Below are positions 1-9,232 of a stretch of 64,000 nt of DNA, in pieces. The stretch lies in contig DASPMY010000044.1 in the NCBI GenBank assembly GCA_035626815.1, forward strand, positions 69,877 to 133,876, given 5' to 3'. The notes beneath the pieces are model-generated. The model had not been told where the DNA came from. It did no database searches and saw only the letters and a program-made list of their open reading frames with translations. Each line of letters starts with the position of its first letter. Positions within the stretch are counted from its first letter, which is position 1. Both the position numbers and the translations under genes were made by a program. The DNA is from Croceibacterium_A sp035626815. GTDB lineage: Bacteria; Pseudomonadota; Alphaproteobacteria; Sphingomonadales; Sphingomonadaceae.

Positions 1-1076
1 GCGATCTGGGCGAGCCGGTGCTCAACCGCCGGATCGGCGAACCGCTCGATCAGGGCATCGGCGTAAGCGGCCAGGTCCTGGTCGGTCGCCGGCGTGAAGC
101 TGGTGGCGGCTTCGTCGCGCATCAGCCGCTCGACCAGCGCGCGCTCCGCGGGGCCGGCGATCGCTTCGTGAACGTAGCGGTAGCCGCGCTCGAGTCCGAG
201 GTAGGCGAGCGCCGAATGGGCGCCGTTGAGCAGGCGCAGCTTGGCCGTCTCGTAAGGCTCGGCATCGCCGACCAATTGCACCCCGTGCGCTTCCCAGCCC
301 GGGCGAGGACCGGCGAACCGGTCCTCGATCACCCACTGGCTGAAGCGCTCGCTCACGACCGCGGCTTCGTCGCGCAGGCCGAGCCGACGCTCGGCAAGGT
401 CGCGATCCGCGTCGCTCGTCGCGGGGACGATCCGGTCGACCATCGTCGAGGGACAGGCACATCGGTCCGCGAACCACTCGGCCAGCCGCGGGTCGCGCCG
501 TTCGAGGTACTCTTGGGTCAGCGCCGTGAGCTTGCGGCCGTTGCCGGCCAGGTTGTCGCACGAGATCAGCGTGACCCCCGCCAGTCCGGCGGTCATGCGC
601 CGGGCGAGGCCTTCCGCCAGCAGCGGATAGAAGCTGGCCTCCGCCGCCTCGCCGTCGAGCCGGCCCTCGGGACCGATCGCATATCCTTTCTCGGTCACCG
701 TGAAGGTGACGATCCGGCAGTCGGGGCTGGCCAGCCGGTCGACGACGGCGCGCGCCTGACGAGGGGCAATGAGAACCTCGCCAACCGCCCCGATCACGCG
801 CGTCGCCGCCGCCGTCCCGCTGCGCTCGGTCAGCGAGTAGATCCCCTGCTGCGGATTGAGCCGCTCGGCTACCGCGCCGGAGCGCAAGGACACGCCGCAG
901 ATCGCCCAGTCGCGGTCGCCGGCGTCCATCGCCCGGTCGGTGTACCAGGCCTGGTGCGCGCGATGGAATGCGCCGAGCCCGAAATGGACGATGCCAATCC
1001 GCTGGTCCCGGCGATCGTAGGAGAACCGCGCGACCTCGGCGGGAAGCCGCGCCACCGTCTCCGGGCCGAGCCTCAC
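1..1076 (-). CDS. uxuB: Fructuronate reductase / mannitol dehydrogenase family protein (3' part cut by window edge)
   Basis: NAD-dependent reduction of D-fructuronate to D-mannonate, the step after UxaC in glucuronate catabolism. Reading the minus strand without a stop from a GTG at 1076 gives an N-terminal Rossmann segment with the family signature FGLGAFHRAH at about residues 33-42, then TVTEKGY, a SCDNLAGNG segment and the substrate-domain motif AKLRLLNGAHS near residue 272. All of these are typical of the mannitol/fructuronate/tagaturonate oxidoreductase family. About 358 codons are visible of a usual 460-490, and the C-terminus lies outside the window. The GTG start overlaps the uxaC stop (GTGA), so the two are translationally coupled. 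Tagaturonate reductase is the main alternative, but the neighbours uxaC and manD favour fructuronate. Confidence 0.88.
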   Translation of the reverse strand, partial: MRLGPETVARLPAEVARFSYDRRDQRIGIVHFGLGAFHRAHQAWYTDRAMDAGDRDWAICGVSLRSGAVAERLNPQQGIYSLTERSGTAAATRVIGAVGEVLIAPRQARAVVDRLASPDCRIVTFTVTEKGYAIGPEGRLDGEAAEASFYPLLAEGLARRMTAGLAGVTLISCDNLAGNGRKLTALTQEYLERRDPRLAEWFADRCACPSTMVDRIVPATSDADRDLAERRLGLRDEAAVVSERFSQWVIEDRFAGPRPGWEAHGVQLVGDAEPYETAKLRLLNGAHSALAYLGLERGYRYVHEAIAGPAERALVERLMRDEAATSFTPATDQDLAAYADALIERFADPAVEHRLAQI

Positions 1077-2470
1077 AGCCGATAGGCCTGCTTGGCCAGA
1101 TCGTAAGCCAGCGCCCGCGCCACCTCGGCGGCTTCCCAGTCTTCCAGACGATGCTCGACCACCAGCTCGGCGAGGAACCCGCAGTCGATCCGCCGGGCGA
1201 GGTCGTGCCGCGCCGGGATCGACAGGAACGCGCGGGTGTCGTCGTTGAAGCCGACGGTGTTGTAGAAGCCGGCCGTCTCGGCGGTCATGCGGCGGAAGCG
1301 GCGCATCCCTTCGGGGCTGTCGTGGAACCACCACGCCGGGCCGAGACGCAGGCAGGGGTAGTGCCCGGCCAGCGGCGCGAGCTCGCGCGCGTAGGTGCTC
1401 TCGTCGAGCGTGAACACGATCAGCGTCAGCCTGGCTTCGTTGCCGAAGCGGTCGAGCAGCGGCTTGAGCGCGTGGACATAGTCGGTGCGCAGCGGGATGT
1501 CGGCGCCCTTGTCGCGCCCGAGCCGCGCGAACAGCGCCGCGTTGTGATTGCGGAAGGAGCCGGGATGGAGCTGCATCACGAGGCCGTCGTCGAGGCTCAT
1601 CGCCGCCATCTCGGTCAGCATCTGGGCGCGGAACAGCTCGGCTTCGGCCGGGCCGAACTCGCCCGCGACGATGCGCGCGAACAGGCCCTCGGATTCGGCG
1701 GGCGAGAGATCCGCGGTTTGCGCGGTGGGATGGCCGTGATCGGTCGAGGTCGCGCCGTGCTCGGCGAACACCGCGCGACGCTTGCGGTGGGCCGCCAGGT
1801 AGCCGCGCCACGTCCGGCAGTCCTCGCCGGTCAGCGCGGAGAGCGCGTCGAGGTTGGCCTGGAAGCCCTCGAACTCCGGGTCGACCACCGGGTCGGGCCG
1901 ATAGGCGGTGATGACCCGCGCCGGCCAGCCGCTGTCCCGGATGGCTCGGTGATGCCTCAGATCGTCGAGCGCGCCTTCGGTGGTCGCCAGGACCTCGATG
2001 CCGAAGCGCTCGAACAGCGCGCGAGGGCGAAAGCCGGGCTGTCGCAGCGCTTCGCCGATCACGTCGAAATAGAGGTCCGCGGTTTCGGCGGCGAGCCGCA
2101 CCTCGAGGCCGAAGACTTCGGCGAAGACCCAGTCCAGCCAGATTCGCGACGGCGTCCCGCGGAACAGGTGGTAGTTCTCGGCGAGGATGCGCCACGCTGC
2201 GCGCGGGTCGGCCTCGGCGCCGATGCCGAGCGCTTCCAGCGGCACGCCTTGCGAGTAGAGCATGCGGAACAGGTAGTGGTCGGGCTTGAGCAACAGCTCG
2301 GCCGCGTCGGCGAACGGCTCGTTGCCGGCAAACCACGCCGCGTCGCAATGCCCGTGCGGACTGACGATCGGCAGGGCCGCGACCGCGCCATAAAGCTCGC
2401 GCGCCACCGCGCGGGCGGCCGGTTCGGCGGGCAGCAGCCTGTCGGGATGAAGCTCGAGCCGGTGCGCCAC
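1073..2470 (-). CDS. uxaC: Glucuronate isomerase
   Basis: Converts D-glucuronate to D-fructuronate in the cytoplasm. The protein is about 465 residues, the usual size. The amidohydrolase-like HxH metal motif appears as SPHGHCD (His39, His41), followed by family blocks such as DHYLFRMLYSQGV, SGWPARVITAYRPDPVVD and TLDESTYARELAPLAGHYP. I chose a GTG start at 2470 because GAGGAGGAAGG lies just upstream; the open frame continues further upstream but without family similarity. It is first in a minus-strand pair with uxuB and diverges from manD across a 75-bp gap that carries a LacI-type operator. It processes glucuronate released by the GH67 enzyme encoded at the other end of the locus. Confidence 0.95.
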   Translation of the reverse strand: MAHRLELHPDRLLPAEPAARAVARELYGAVAALPIVSPHGHCDAAWFAGNEPFADAAELLLKPDHYLFRMLYSQGVPLEALGIGAEADPRAAWRILAENYHLFRGTPSRIWLDWVFAEVFGLEVRLAAETADLYFDVIGEALRQPGFRPRALFERFGIEVLATTEGALDDLRHHRAIRDSGWPARVITAYRPDPVVDPEFEGFQANLDALSALTGEDCRTWRGYLAAHRKRRAVFAEHGATSTDHGHPTAQTADLSPAESEGLFARIVAGEFGPAEAELFRAQMLTEMAAMSLDDGLVMQLHPGSFRNHNAALFARLGRDKGADIPLRTDYVHALKPLLDRFGNEARLTLIVFTLDESTYARELAPLAGHYPCLRLGPAWWFHDSPEGMRRFRRMTAETAGFYNTVGFNDDTRAFLSIPARHDLARRIDCGFLAELVVEHRLEDWEAAEVARALAYDLAKQAYRL

Positions 2471-2515
2471 GACCTTCCTCCTCGATCCTTGTGTTTTCCC
2501 GGCGGCTCGCGCAGT

Positions 2516-2529
2516 TGGTAGCGGTAACG
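2516..2529. promoter_or_regulatory. LacI-type operator 1 (uxaC/manD divergent promoter)
   Basis: TGGTAGCGGTAACG matches the locus consensus at 11 of 14 positions and is the weakest of seven copies. It lies midway between the divergent uxaC and manD starts, so it could control both transcripts. Confidence 0.6.
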
Positions 2530-2545
2530 GCAAGGACTTTCGCGG

Positions 2546-3754
2546 ATGAAGATCACTTCGGCAAGGGTCATCGTGACCAGCCCGGGCCGCAACTTCGTGA
2601 CCCTCAAGGTCGAGACCGACGAGGGCGTCAGCGGCATCGGCGACGCGACGTTGAACGGGCGCGAGCTGGCGGTCGCCTCGTACCTCACCGACCACGTCAT
2701 TCCCAGCCTGATCGGCCGCGATCCGCGCATGAGCGAGGACATCTGGCACTACCTCTACCGCGGCGCCTACTGGCGGCGCGGGCCGGTGACGATGAGCGCC
2801 ATCGCCGCGGTCGATACCGCGCTGTGGGACATCAAGGCCAAGCTCGCCGACCTGCCGCTCTATCAGCTGCTCGGCGGCAAGAGCCGCGACAGGGTCCTGA
2901 TCTATGGCCACGCCAACGGCGCCGACCTTGAGGCAACGGTCGATGCGGTCGGCAAGTACATCGACATGGGCTACAAGGCGATCCGCGCGCAAAGCGGCGT
3001 CCCGGGGATCGAGAAGGCCTACGGCATCGGCCGCGGCGACATGTACTACGAGCCCGCCGATGCGCGCCTGCCGACCGAGACCGTCTGGGACACGCCGGCC
3101 TACCTCAACTTCGTGCCCAAGCTGTTCGAGAAGCTGCGCGACACTTACGGGTTCGAACCCCAGTTGCTGCACGATGTGCACCACCGCCTGACGCCCAACG
3201 AGGCGGCCCAGTTGGGCAAGTCGCTCGAGCCCTACCGCCTGTTCTGGATGGAGGACTGCACCCCGGCCGAGAACCAGGAAGCGTTCCGTCACGTCCGCCG
3301 CCACACGACGACCCCGCTCGCGGTCGGCGAGGTGTTCAACACCATCTGGGACTGCAAGCAGCTCATCGAAGAGCAGCTGATCGACTACATCCGCGCGACC
3401 GTGGTCCACGCCGGCGGGATCACGCACTTGCGGCGCATCGCCGACCTCGCCGCGCTTTACCAGGTCCGCACCGGCAGCCACGGGGCGACCGACCTGTCGC
3501 CGGTGTGCATGGGCGCGGCCCTGCATTTCGACACCTGGGTGCCGAACTTCGGCATCCAGGAATACATGCGCCACACCGACGAGACGGACGCGGTGTTCCC
3601 GCACGACTACCGCTTCGAGGACGGCCACCTGATTGTCGGCGAAACGCCCGGTCATGGAGTGACGATCGACGAGGCGCTGGCGGCGAAATATCCGTACGAC
3701 CCGGCCTCGTTGCCGATCGCGCGGCTGCGCGACGGGACCCTGTGGCACTGGTAG
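2546..3754 (+). CDS. manD: D-mannonate dehydratase, enolase superfamily (ManD)
   Basis: Dehydrates D-mannonate to 2-keto-3-deoxy-D-gluconate. The 402-residue protein has the same length as, and follows very closely, the remembered Novosphingobium aromaticivorans ManD. Metal ligands Asp210, Glu236 and Glu262 and the catalytic residues Tyr159 and His212 known for that enzyme all fall at the same numbers here (AYG, LHDVHH, MEDCTP, VGEVF). It supplies the step that UxuA performs in Escherichia coli. The ATG at 2546 follows GCAAGGAC. kdgK follows after 91 bp on the same strand. Confidence 0.96.
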   Translation: MKITSARVIVTSPGRNFVTLKVETDEGVSGIGDATLNGRELAVASYLTDHVIPSLIGRDPRMSEDIWHYLYRGAYWRRGPVTMSAIAAVDTALWDIKAKLADLPLYQLLGGKSRDRVLIYGHANGADLEATVDAVGKYIDMGYKAIRAQSGVPGIEKAYGIGRGDMYYEPADARLPTETVWDTPAYLNFVPKLFEKLRDTYGFEPQLLHDVHHRLTPNEAAQLGKSLEPYRLFWMEDCTPAENQEAFRHVRRHTTTPLAVGEVFNTIWDCKQLIEEQLIDYIRATVVHAGGITHLRRIADLAALYQVRTGSHGATDLSPVCMGAALHFDTWVPNFGIQEYMRHTDETDAVFPHDYRFEDGHLIVGETPGHGVTIDEALAAKYPYDPASLPIARLRDGTLWHW

Positions 3755-3845
3755 GAATGCCTTCCGCCCGTTCGATTCGAGCGCAGCCGGGAACCGGCCG
3801 CGCAATCTGTCTCGTCATCGCCCGACACGAACGGAGGAGCTGCCG

Positions 3846-4772
3846 ATGAGCCGCATCGTCTGCGTGGGCGAGGGGATGCTCGAGCTCACCCGGGACGGCG
3901 AGGACTGGCGCCTCGGCTACGGCGGCGACACGCTCAACACCGCGATCCACCTCGCCCGGATGGGCCACGCGGTCGGCTATTTCACCGCCATCGGCGCCGA
4001 CCCGCTCAGCCAGGAGATGAAGCGACGGTGGCACGACGAGGGCCTCGATGTGTCGCGGGTGCTGACCCATCCCGAGCGGCCGGCCGGACTCTACGCGATC
4101 AACACCGATGCCGCCGGGGAGCGCACCTTCACCTACTGGCGCGAGGCCAGCGCGGCGCGCGAGATCTTCGCGCTGCCGGGAGCCGGGTCGGCCGTCGCCG
4201 ACAGCGAGCAGGCCGATCTACTGCATTTCTCGCTCATCACGCTCGCCATCCTGCCGCCGGAGCACCGCGGCGCCCTCCTTGCGCTGGCAGCGCGGGTCCG
4301 CGCGCGTGGTGGCCGGGTCAGCTTCGACGGCAACTACCGCGCGCGCCTGTGGCCCGACCGGGGCGAGGCGGTCCGCGCGCGCGACGCCGCGCTCGCCGTG
4401 GCCGACATCGGCCTGCCGACGCTCGACGACGAGGCCGCGCTGTCGGGCGCGGAGGACGCCGCGCATGTCGCGGCTCACTGGCAAGCCCACGGCTGCGCCG
4501 AAGTCGTCGTCAAGCTCGGCGAGCGCGGCTGCCGGCTGGCCGACGGCGCCGTGGTGCCGCCCGACGCGAGGCTCCAGCCGCTCGACACCAGCGGCGCGGG
4601 CGATGCGTTCGATGCCGGCTACCTCTCGGGCCGCCTGCGCGGGGGCTCGCCGGACCAAGCGGCGCGGGAGGGTCACGCGCTGGCGGCGTGGGCGATCGCC
4701 CGCCGCGGCGCGATCCCTCCGCGCGATCCGGACGCGCCCTACAAGCTGAGCTCGACCGGCTCCCCCGAATAA
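3846..4772 (+). CDS. kdgK: 2-keto-3-deoxygluconate kinase (PfkB family)
   Basis: Phosphorylates KDG to KDPG for the Entner-Doudoroff pathway. The protein has 308 residues, with an N-terminal VCVGEGMLELTR strand, a GGDTLNTAIHLARMG sugar-binding segment and the PfkB signature DTSGAGDAFDAGYLSG with its catalytic Asp. GGAGGAGCT precedes the ATG. It sits directly after manD, whose product it uses, which supports KDG over other PfkB substrates. Its last 34 bp overlap tail-to-tail with the GH31 gene. No KDPG aldolase gene is in the window. Confidence 0.9.
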   Translation: MSRIVCVGEGMLELTRDGEDWRLGYGGDTLNTAIHLARMGHAVGYFTAIGADPLSQEMKRRWHDEGLDVSRVLTHPERPAGLYAINTDAAGERTFTYWREASAAREIFALPGAGSAVADSEQADLLHFSLITLAILPPEHRGALLALAARVRARGGRVSFDGNYRARLWPDRGEAVRARDAALAVADIGLPTLDDEAALSGAEDAAHVAAHWQAHGCAEVVVKLGERGCRLADGAVVPPDARLQPLDTSGAGDAFDAGYLSGRLRGGSPDQAAREGHALAAWAIARRGAIPPRDPDAPYKLSSTGSPE

Positions 4773-7546
4773 GTCAGCGAGCTCGCCGGCGGGCGGTCGA
4801 ATACCGGGCCGGCCTCGCCGCCGTGGACGACGACACCGATCCGCCGCGTCGACGCCATGCCGGGGAAGCGGCCCTCGCGCCGGCCGATGGTCAGCTTGCG
4901 GGCGGCGTCGTCCCACCGCAGCGCGATACGGGCGAGCTCGCCGCGCGTGTAGCCCATGTCCTCGCCCTGGTCCTCGTAGAGCGTGAACTCGCCGTCGGCG
5001 CCGGCGAACACGTGGATCGTCAGCGGCCCTTGCGGGTCCTCGCCGGTCCACTGCACGTCGGGGCCGAGCGGGACGATCGCGCCGGCGCGCACGAACAGCG
5101 GCATCCGCTCGCGCGGCGAGGAGGCGGTGAAATCCTGCCCGCCGGGGAGGCGTCGGCCGCTGGCTGCCTCGTACCACTCGCTTCCCACCGGCAGGTAGAC
5201 CGAGCGCTCGCGCGCCTCGAACTCGGTCACCGGGGCAACGAGCAGCGCGGTGCCGAACAGGTACTGGTCGTCGATCCCCCACGCCCGCTTGTCCCGGGCG
5301 AAATCCATCACCAGCGGGCGCATCATCGTGCCGTCCTCGAAATGGGTCTCGGCGGCGAGGGTGTAGATGTACGGCAGCAGCCGATAGCGCAGCCGGTGAT
5401 AGTAGGTCAGGCCTTCGAGCATCGCCGGATCGTCCTTGGCGATGATCGGCGTCTCGCGGAACGGGAACTCGCCGTGGCTGCGGAACAGCGGGCTGAAGGC
5501 GCCGAACTGGAACCAGCGCAAGTACAGCTCGCGCCATTCGGGCAGATGTTCGGGATCCTGCTGCGAGAACCGTTGCTCGAGCGCGAAGCCGCCGATGTCG
5601 TGCGTCCAGTTGGGCACGCCCGAAATCGACAGGTTCGAGCCCGCGCTGATCTGGTCGCGCAGATCGTCCCACCGCGCGGCAACGTCGCCCGACCACAGCG
5701 CGGCCGAGGCGCGTTGCACGCCGCCGAAGCCGCTGCGGGTGAGGATGAACGGGCGCCGGTCCGGCTGCGCCGCGCGCAATCCTTCGGCGACGCCCTCGGC
5801 ATGGACCAGCGGATAGGAATTGAAGATCGCCGCGCCGGGCACGCCGGTCGCGGCACTGGTCATCTGGAACGCGCGCTCCTCGACCGACAGGTTCGAATGC
5901 CAGTCAGGCTCGGTCGCATCCATCCACCAGGCGTCGAAGCCCTTGTCGACCAGCGCCTCGCGCATCTGGCGAAAGTAAATCTCGCGCGCTTCGGCCGGGT
6001 AGGGGTCGTAGAAGGTGTTGGCGTAGCCGGGCCCGACCCAGTCCTTTTGGGCCGCTTCCAGCGGCCGCTGGTAGAGATAGCCCTTGGCGGCCAGCTCCTG
6101 CCCGTTGGCCGTGGTCGGATAGAACTTGGGCCACACCGAGATCATGATCCGGCCGTTCAGCGCGTGGACCGCGTCGACCATCGCTTGCGGGTCGGGGAAG
6201 CGCGCGGGATCGAACTTGTGGCTGCCCCAGGCGTCCTCGGGCCAGTAGAACCAGTCCTGGACGATGGCGTCGATCGGGATGAGCGCCTCGCGGTACTGGC
6301 GCAGCACGCCGACCAGCGCTTCCTGGGTCTCGTAGCGCTGCCGCGACTGCCAGAAGCCATAGGCCCAGCGCGGCATCATCGGCGCCTTGCCGGTGAGGCG
6401 GCGGTAACCGGCGACGAGCGCGTCCATGTCGGCGCCGGGAACCACGTAATAGTCGATCGCCTTGCCCGCGTCGGACGCGAAGCTGACCGAATGGCGGTCC
6501 GCCACCGGCAGCGGATCGGCATGGTAGAGGGCGATGTAGCCCTGGTTGGGCTCCCATTCGACGCGCAGCTCGACCGGCTGGCCGGCGTCGAGGTCGAGCT
6601 CGAAATTGTGGTACCACGGGTTCCAGTTCTGCCGCCAGCGGCTCAGCACTTCCTTGCCGTCGGCGAACACCTTGACGTAGCTCGACGAGTAAAGGCGGAA
6701 TTTGTGCCTGCCGCTCGCCTCCGGGGTGTAGCGGCCGGTCCACGTCACCCGCTGCGTCTGCACGGCGTTGCCTTGGGTGTTCTGGCCGGTGGTTGCGGCA
6801 ACCGTCTGCGCCTTCGCCTCCTCCGGCCAGCGCGCCTGGTCGCGGATGTACTGATAGTCGATCGTCGCTTCGGAGCGCGACAGCACGCGGCGGTCGCCGA
6901 GGTAGTAGTCGGCCTGCCAGGCGGCGGCGAGCTTGTCGTAGGGTTCCGGATCGCCCACGCGGGTGATCGAATTGTTGTCCCACAGGATGCCGTAGCCGCG
7001 CGTCGACAGCAGGTACGGGATGGCGATGTCCATGTTGTGCTGGGCGAGCTCGACGTCCTCGCCGTTGTAGTTCATCTGCCGGTTCTGGTGCTGGCCGAGG
7101 CCGTAGAGGCCCTCGTCGGTGCCGCGGTTGAACTGGACGCGGGTGGCGAGCCACGGCTGGCCCTCGACGTCGACCGGGTCGAGCCGCCGGGCGGGGACGT
7201 GCTCGTCGAGCAGCAGCGTCCCGGCGGCATCGAACACCTGCAGCCGCCCGTCGGAAAGGCGAACCTCGGCCCGCGAATGCGGCGTGGCGAGGCTCGCCGT
7301 GTCGGCGCTGATGACCAAAGCCGGAAGGCCGTCCGGCTCGCTGGTGACCATGAAGCTCTTGGGCGCCTGGTCGGCATCGTCCGCCACGGTGACGCGGAAG
7401 GTGCCGTCGCGATAGGCGAGCACGCGCACCTCGTGGCCGGCGTCGGTGGTCACGAGCACGCCATGCGGCACCGGCACCGCCTCGCCCGCAATAGCAGGCC
7501 CGGCAACCAGCAGAGCCGCCGCGGCGGCGAGGATGCGGACAATCAT
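4739..7546 (-). CDS. GH31 alpha-xylosidase with inserted PA14 domain
   Basis: Secreted or periplasmic enzyme of 935 residues with a signal peptide (residues 1-20, ending AIA). The order is an N-terminal beta-sandwich interrupted by a PA14-like insert (about 238-345, TGRYTPEASGRHKFRLYSS), then the GH31 barrel with nucleophile Asp543 in WWMDATEPDW and acid/base Asp621 in WSGDVAARW, then C-terminal beta domains. A PA14 insert in a GH31 enzyme is the architecture of Cellvibrio japonicus Xyl31A, which removes xylose from xyloglucan oligosaccharides. The upstream GH35 gene overlaps by ATGA, a pairing also known from xyloglucan loci. Alpha-glucosidase is the less likely alternative. Confidence 0.9.
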   Translation of the reverse strand: MIVRILAAAAALLVAGPAIAGEAVPVPHGVLVTTDAGHEVRVLAYRDGTFRVTVADDADQAPKSFMVTSEPDGLPALVISADTASLATPHSRAEVRLSDGRLQVFDAAGTLLLDEHVPARRLDPVDVEGQPWLATRVQFNRGTDEGLYGLGQHQNRQMNYNGEDVELAQHNMDIAIPYLLSTRGYGILWDNNSITRVGDPEPYDKLAAAWQADYYLGDRRVLSRSEATIDYQYIRDQARWPEEAKAQTVAATTGQNTQGNAVQTQRVTWTGRYTPEASGRHKFRLYSSSYVKVFADGKEVLSRWRQNWNPWYHNFELDLDAGQPVELRVEWEPNQGYIALYHADPLPVADRHSVSFASDAGKAIDYYVVPGADMDALVAGYRRLTGKAPMMPRWAYGFWQSRQRYETQEALVGVLRQYREALIPIDAIVQDWFYWPEDAWGSHKFDPARFPDPQAMVDAVHALNGRIMISVWPKFYPTTANGQELAAKGYLYQRPLEAAQKDWVGPGYANTFYDPYPAEAREIYFRQMREALVDKGFDAWWMDATEPDWHSNLSVEERAFQMTSAATGVPGAAIFNSYPLVHAEGVAEGLRAAQPDRRPFILTRSGFGGVQRASAALWSGDVAARWDDLRDQISAGSNLSISGVPNWTHDIGGFALEQRFSQQDPEHLPEWRELYLRWFQFGAFSPLFRSHGEFPFRETPIIAKDDPAMLEGLTYYHRLRYRLLPYIYTLAAETHFEDGTMMRPLVMDFARDKRAWGIDDQYLFGTALLVAPVTEFEARERSVYLPVGSEWYEAASGRRLPGGQDFTASSPRERMPLFVRAGAIVPLGPDVQWTGEDPQGPLTIHVFAGADGEFTLYEDQGEDMGYTRGELARIALRWDDAARKLTIGRREGRFPGMASTRRIGVVVHGGEAGPVFDRPPASSLTYSGEPVELSL

Positions 7547-9168
7547 CGGTAACTCCCCATTTCGATCTTCAACCACACCGGCTCGGCCCCGAAGTTGAAC
7601 CCGTAGTCGATCTGGTCGCCGTTCCAGCGCCGTTGCATGACCCACTCGCCGTTCACGAACCGGCCCTCCTGCGCCTCGATGACTTGCGCGCTTTCGCCTG
7701 AGGCCGGCTCCGCCAGCGCCAAGCGCACGCGCACGTGCTGGCCGGCGACGAGAAACGTGTCCGGCCCGAGCTGCGCGACCACGGCGCCGCCCACGGGCGC
7801 GTCCTTGAGCGGGTGCGCGTCGCGCTCGATCCAGGTCCAGTCGTCCTCGCCGAACTGCCAGCGGGCGAACTGCGCGGCGATCTTCCAGCGCCCGAAGCGG
7901 GTTTCGCGGTCGGCCCCGTCGGCGCCTTTCGCGATGCCCCAGGTGGGATTGTCGCTGGCGATCCGCGCCCAGTCGCGCGCCGCCGGGCCGAGCAGGCGAA
8001 ACGGCGCCGCGAACGCCTCCAGAGTCGCTTCGTCGAGCGCCTTGGCGCCGAGCGGGTAATTCGAATAGCCGGTGCCGTCGATGCCGAACGGGGTGAACAT
8101 CGCCGCGCCCCGGCCCAGCGCCGGCCACACGAAGCGCGCGAAATCCCCGGCGTTGCCGATCTCGGGCACCAGCAGCGGGCCGGGCTCGGCATAGCGCTCG
8201 AGGAACTTCTCCACCGCCGCGGCATCGCGGGTGTAGATGTCGGGCGCGAACGCGTCGATGTGCGGCGCCGCGGCGCGCCATACGGGAAGCGCGTTCCAGT
8301 TCGGCCCGCCCGACGGCCCGACATCGCCCTGCTCGTCGGTGAAGGCGTTGCCGAGCGCGGCGTTGACGTACAGCGGCAAGTCCCACTCGCGCTTGCCGGC
8401 CTCGGCCACCTGGTCGACGTAGCGGGCGAGGTGCCAGGTGGTGAAGAATTGCTCGGCCCGCGGGCCGAACGCTTCGCTCCATCCGGTCCGCGCCACGCCG
8501 AGCGCCTCGGCCAGGGCCTCGGGGATCGGCTGCTCGAACAGGCGCGCGGGCCCGGCCGCGTGGTCGCGCGCGAGGCCGTAGCTCCCGGCCTCGTTCTCGA
8601 CCTGGACCATGATCACGGTGTGCTGCGGATCGTTCTCGCGCAAGTGCCGCATCAGCCGCGCGAACGCGCGCGCGTCGGCGGCGAGCGTCTCGGCGCCGTG
8701 CGGGCTCAGCGCATAGTGCGCGCGCCCGTCCGGGTGGCGCATGCGCGGGAAGCGATCCCCGTCGTTCTTGACCCACGCGGGGGCATAGCTGGCGGCGGTG
8801 TTCTTCCACGTGCCGAACCACAGCAGCACCAGCCGCTTGTCGCGGGCGCGGGCCTGTTCGAGCAAAGTATCGACGAAGCCGAAATCGAATCGCCCCTCGG
8901 ACGGCTCGACCTGCTGCCACGCGACGGGCATGAGCAGCGTATTCGCGCCGATCCGCTCCACCGCCGGCCAGACTTGCGCCAGCATCGCCGGATAGTTGGA
9001 GGAATTGTTGGCTTGCGCGCCGAGCACGAGGAATGGGGCGCCGTCGACGATCAGCGCGGGCTTCTCGCGGCCTTGCTCGAAGCGGGGCGCCTGGGCAATC
9101 GCAGCCGACCCGGTCACCGCCAGAATCGCTGCCGCAAGAAGCGCCGGAAGTCGCAGAATCCCCTCCAT
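7543..9168 (-). CDS. GH35 beta-galactosidase
   Basis: Exported enzyme of about 541 residues that removes beta-linked galactose. It has a signal peptide (MEGILRLPALLAAAILAV to the cleavage AIAQA) and the GH35/GH42-like barrel with the acid/base Glu in VQVENEAGSYG and the nucleophile Glu in LLVPEIGN. The length and lack of a large C-terminal extension resemble the short Bgl35A-type enzymes of xyloglucan loci. I used the ATG at 9168; the frame is open upstream but has no signal-like sequence. It is first in a two-gene operon with GH31 (ATGA overlap). A LacI-type operator overlaps the start codon. Confidence 0.9.
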   Translation of the reverse strand: MEGILRLPALLAAAILAVTGSAAIAQAPRFEQGREKPALIVDGAPFLVLGAQANNSSNYPAMLAQVWPAVERIGANTLLMPVAWQQVEPSEGRFDFGFVDTLLEQARARDKRLVLLWFGTWKNTAASYAPAWVKNDGDRFPRMRHPDGRAHYALSPHGAETLAADARAFARLMRHLRENDPQHTVIMVQVENEAGSYGLARDHAAGPARLFEQPIPEALAEALGVARTGWSEAFGPRAEQFFTTWHLARYVDQVAEAGKREWDLPLYVNAALGNAFTDEQGDVGPSGGPNWNALPVWRAAAPHIDAFAPDIYTRDAAAVEKFLERYAEPGPLLVPEIGNAGDFARFVWPALGRGAAMFTPFGIDGTGYSNYPLGAKALDEATLEAFAAPFRLLGPAARDWARIASDNPTWGIAKGADGADRETRFGRWKIAAQFARWQFGEDDWTWIERDAHPLKDAPVGGAVVAQLGPDTFLVAGQHVRVRLALAEPASGESAQVIEAQEGRFVNGEWVMQRRWNGDQIDYGFNFGAEPVWLKIEMGSYR

Positions 9169-9181
9169 GTTTGCGCTACCA
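9168..9181. promoter_or_regulatory. LacI-type operator 2 (GH35/GH29 divergent promoter)
   Basis: Read on the minus strand, TGGTAGCGCAAACA matches the locus consensus at 12 of 14 positions. It overlaps the GH35 start codon and lies 51 bp before the GH29 start, a position that could block both directions. Confidence 0.65.
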
Positions 9182-9232
9182 TGACAAAGCTGCAATGACT
9201 TGGCCAGCCGGTTCGGGCGAAAGGGAGAGCGG

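Noticed and set aside
1073..3805. 910-residue minus-strand frame fusing uxaC with sequence antisense to manD
   Set aside because: Only the uxaC part has family similarity; the rest is a GC-driven open frame on the strand opposite manD.
4739..8920. 1393-residue minus-strand frame apparently fusing GH35 and GH31
   Set aside because: The N-terminal part is a shadow of GH35 in another frame; GH31 has its own signal peptide and ATGA-coupled start.
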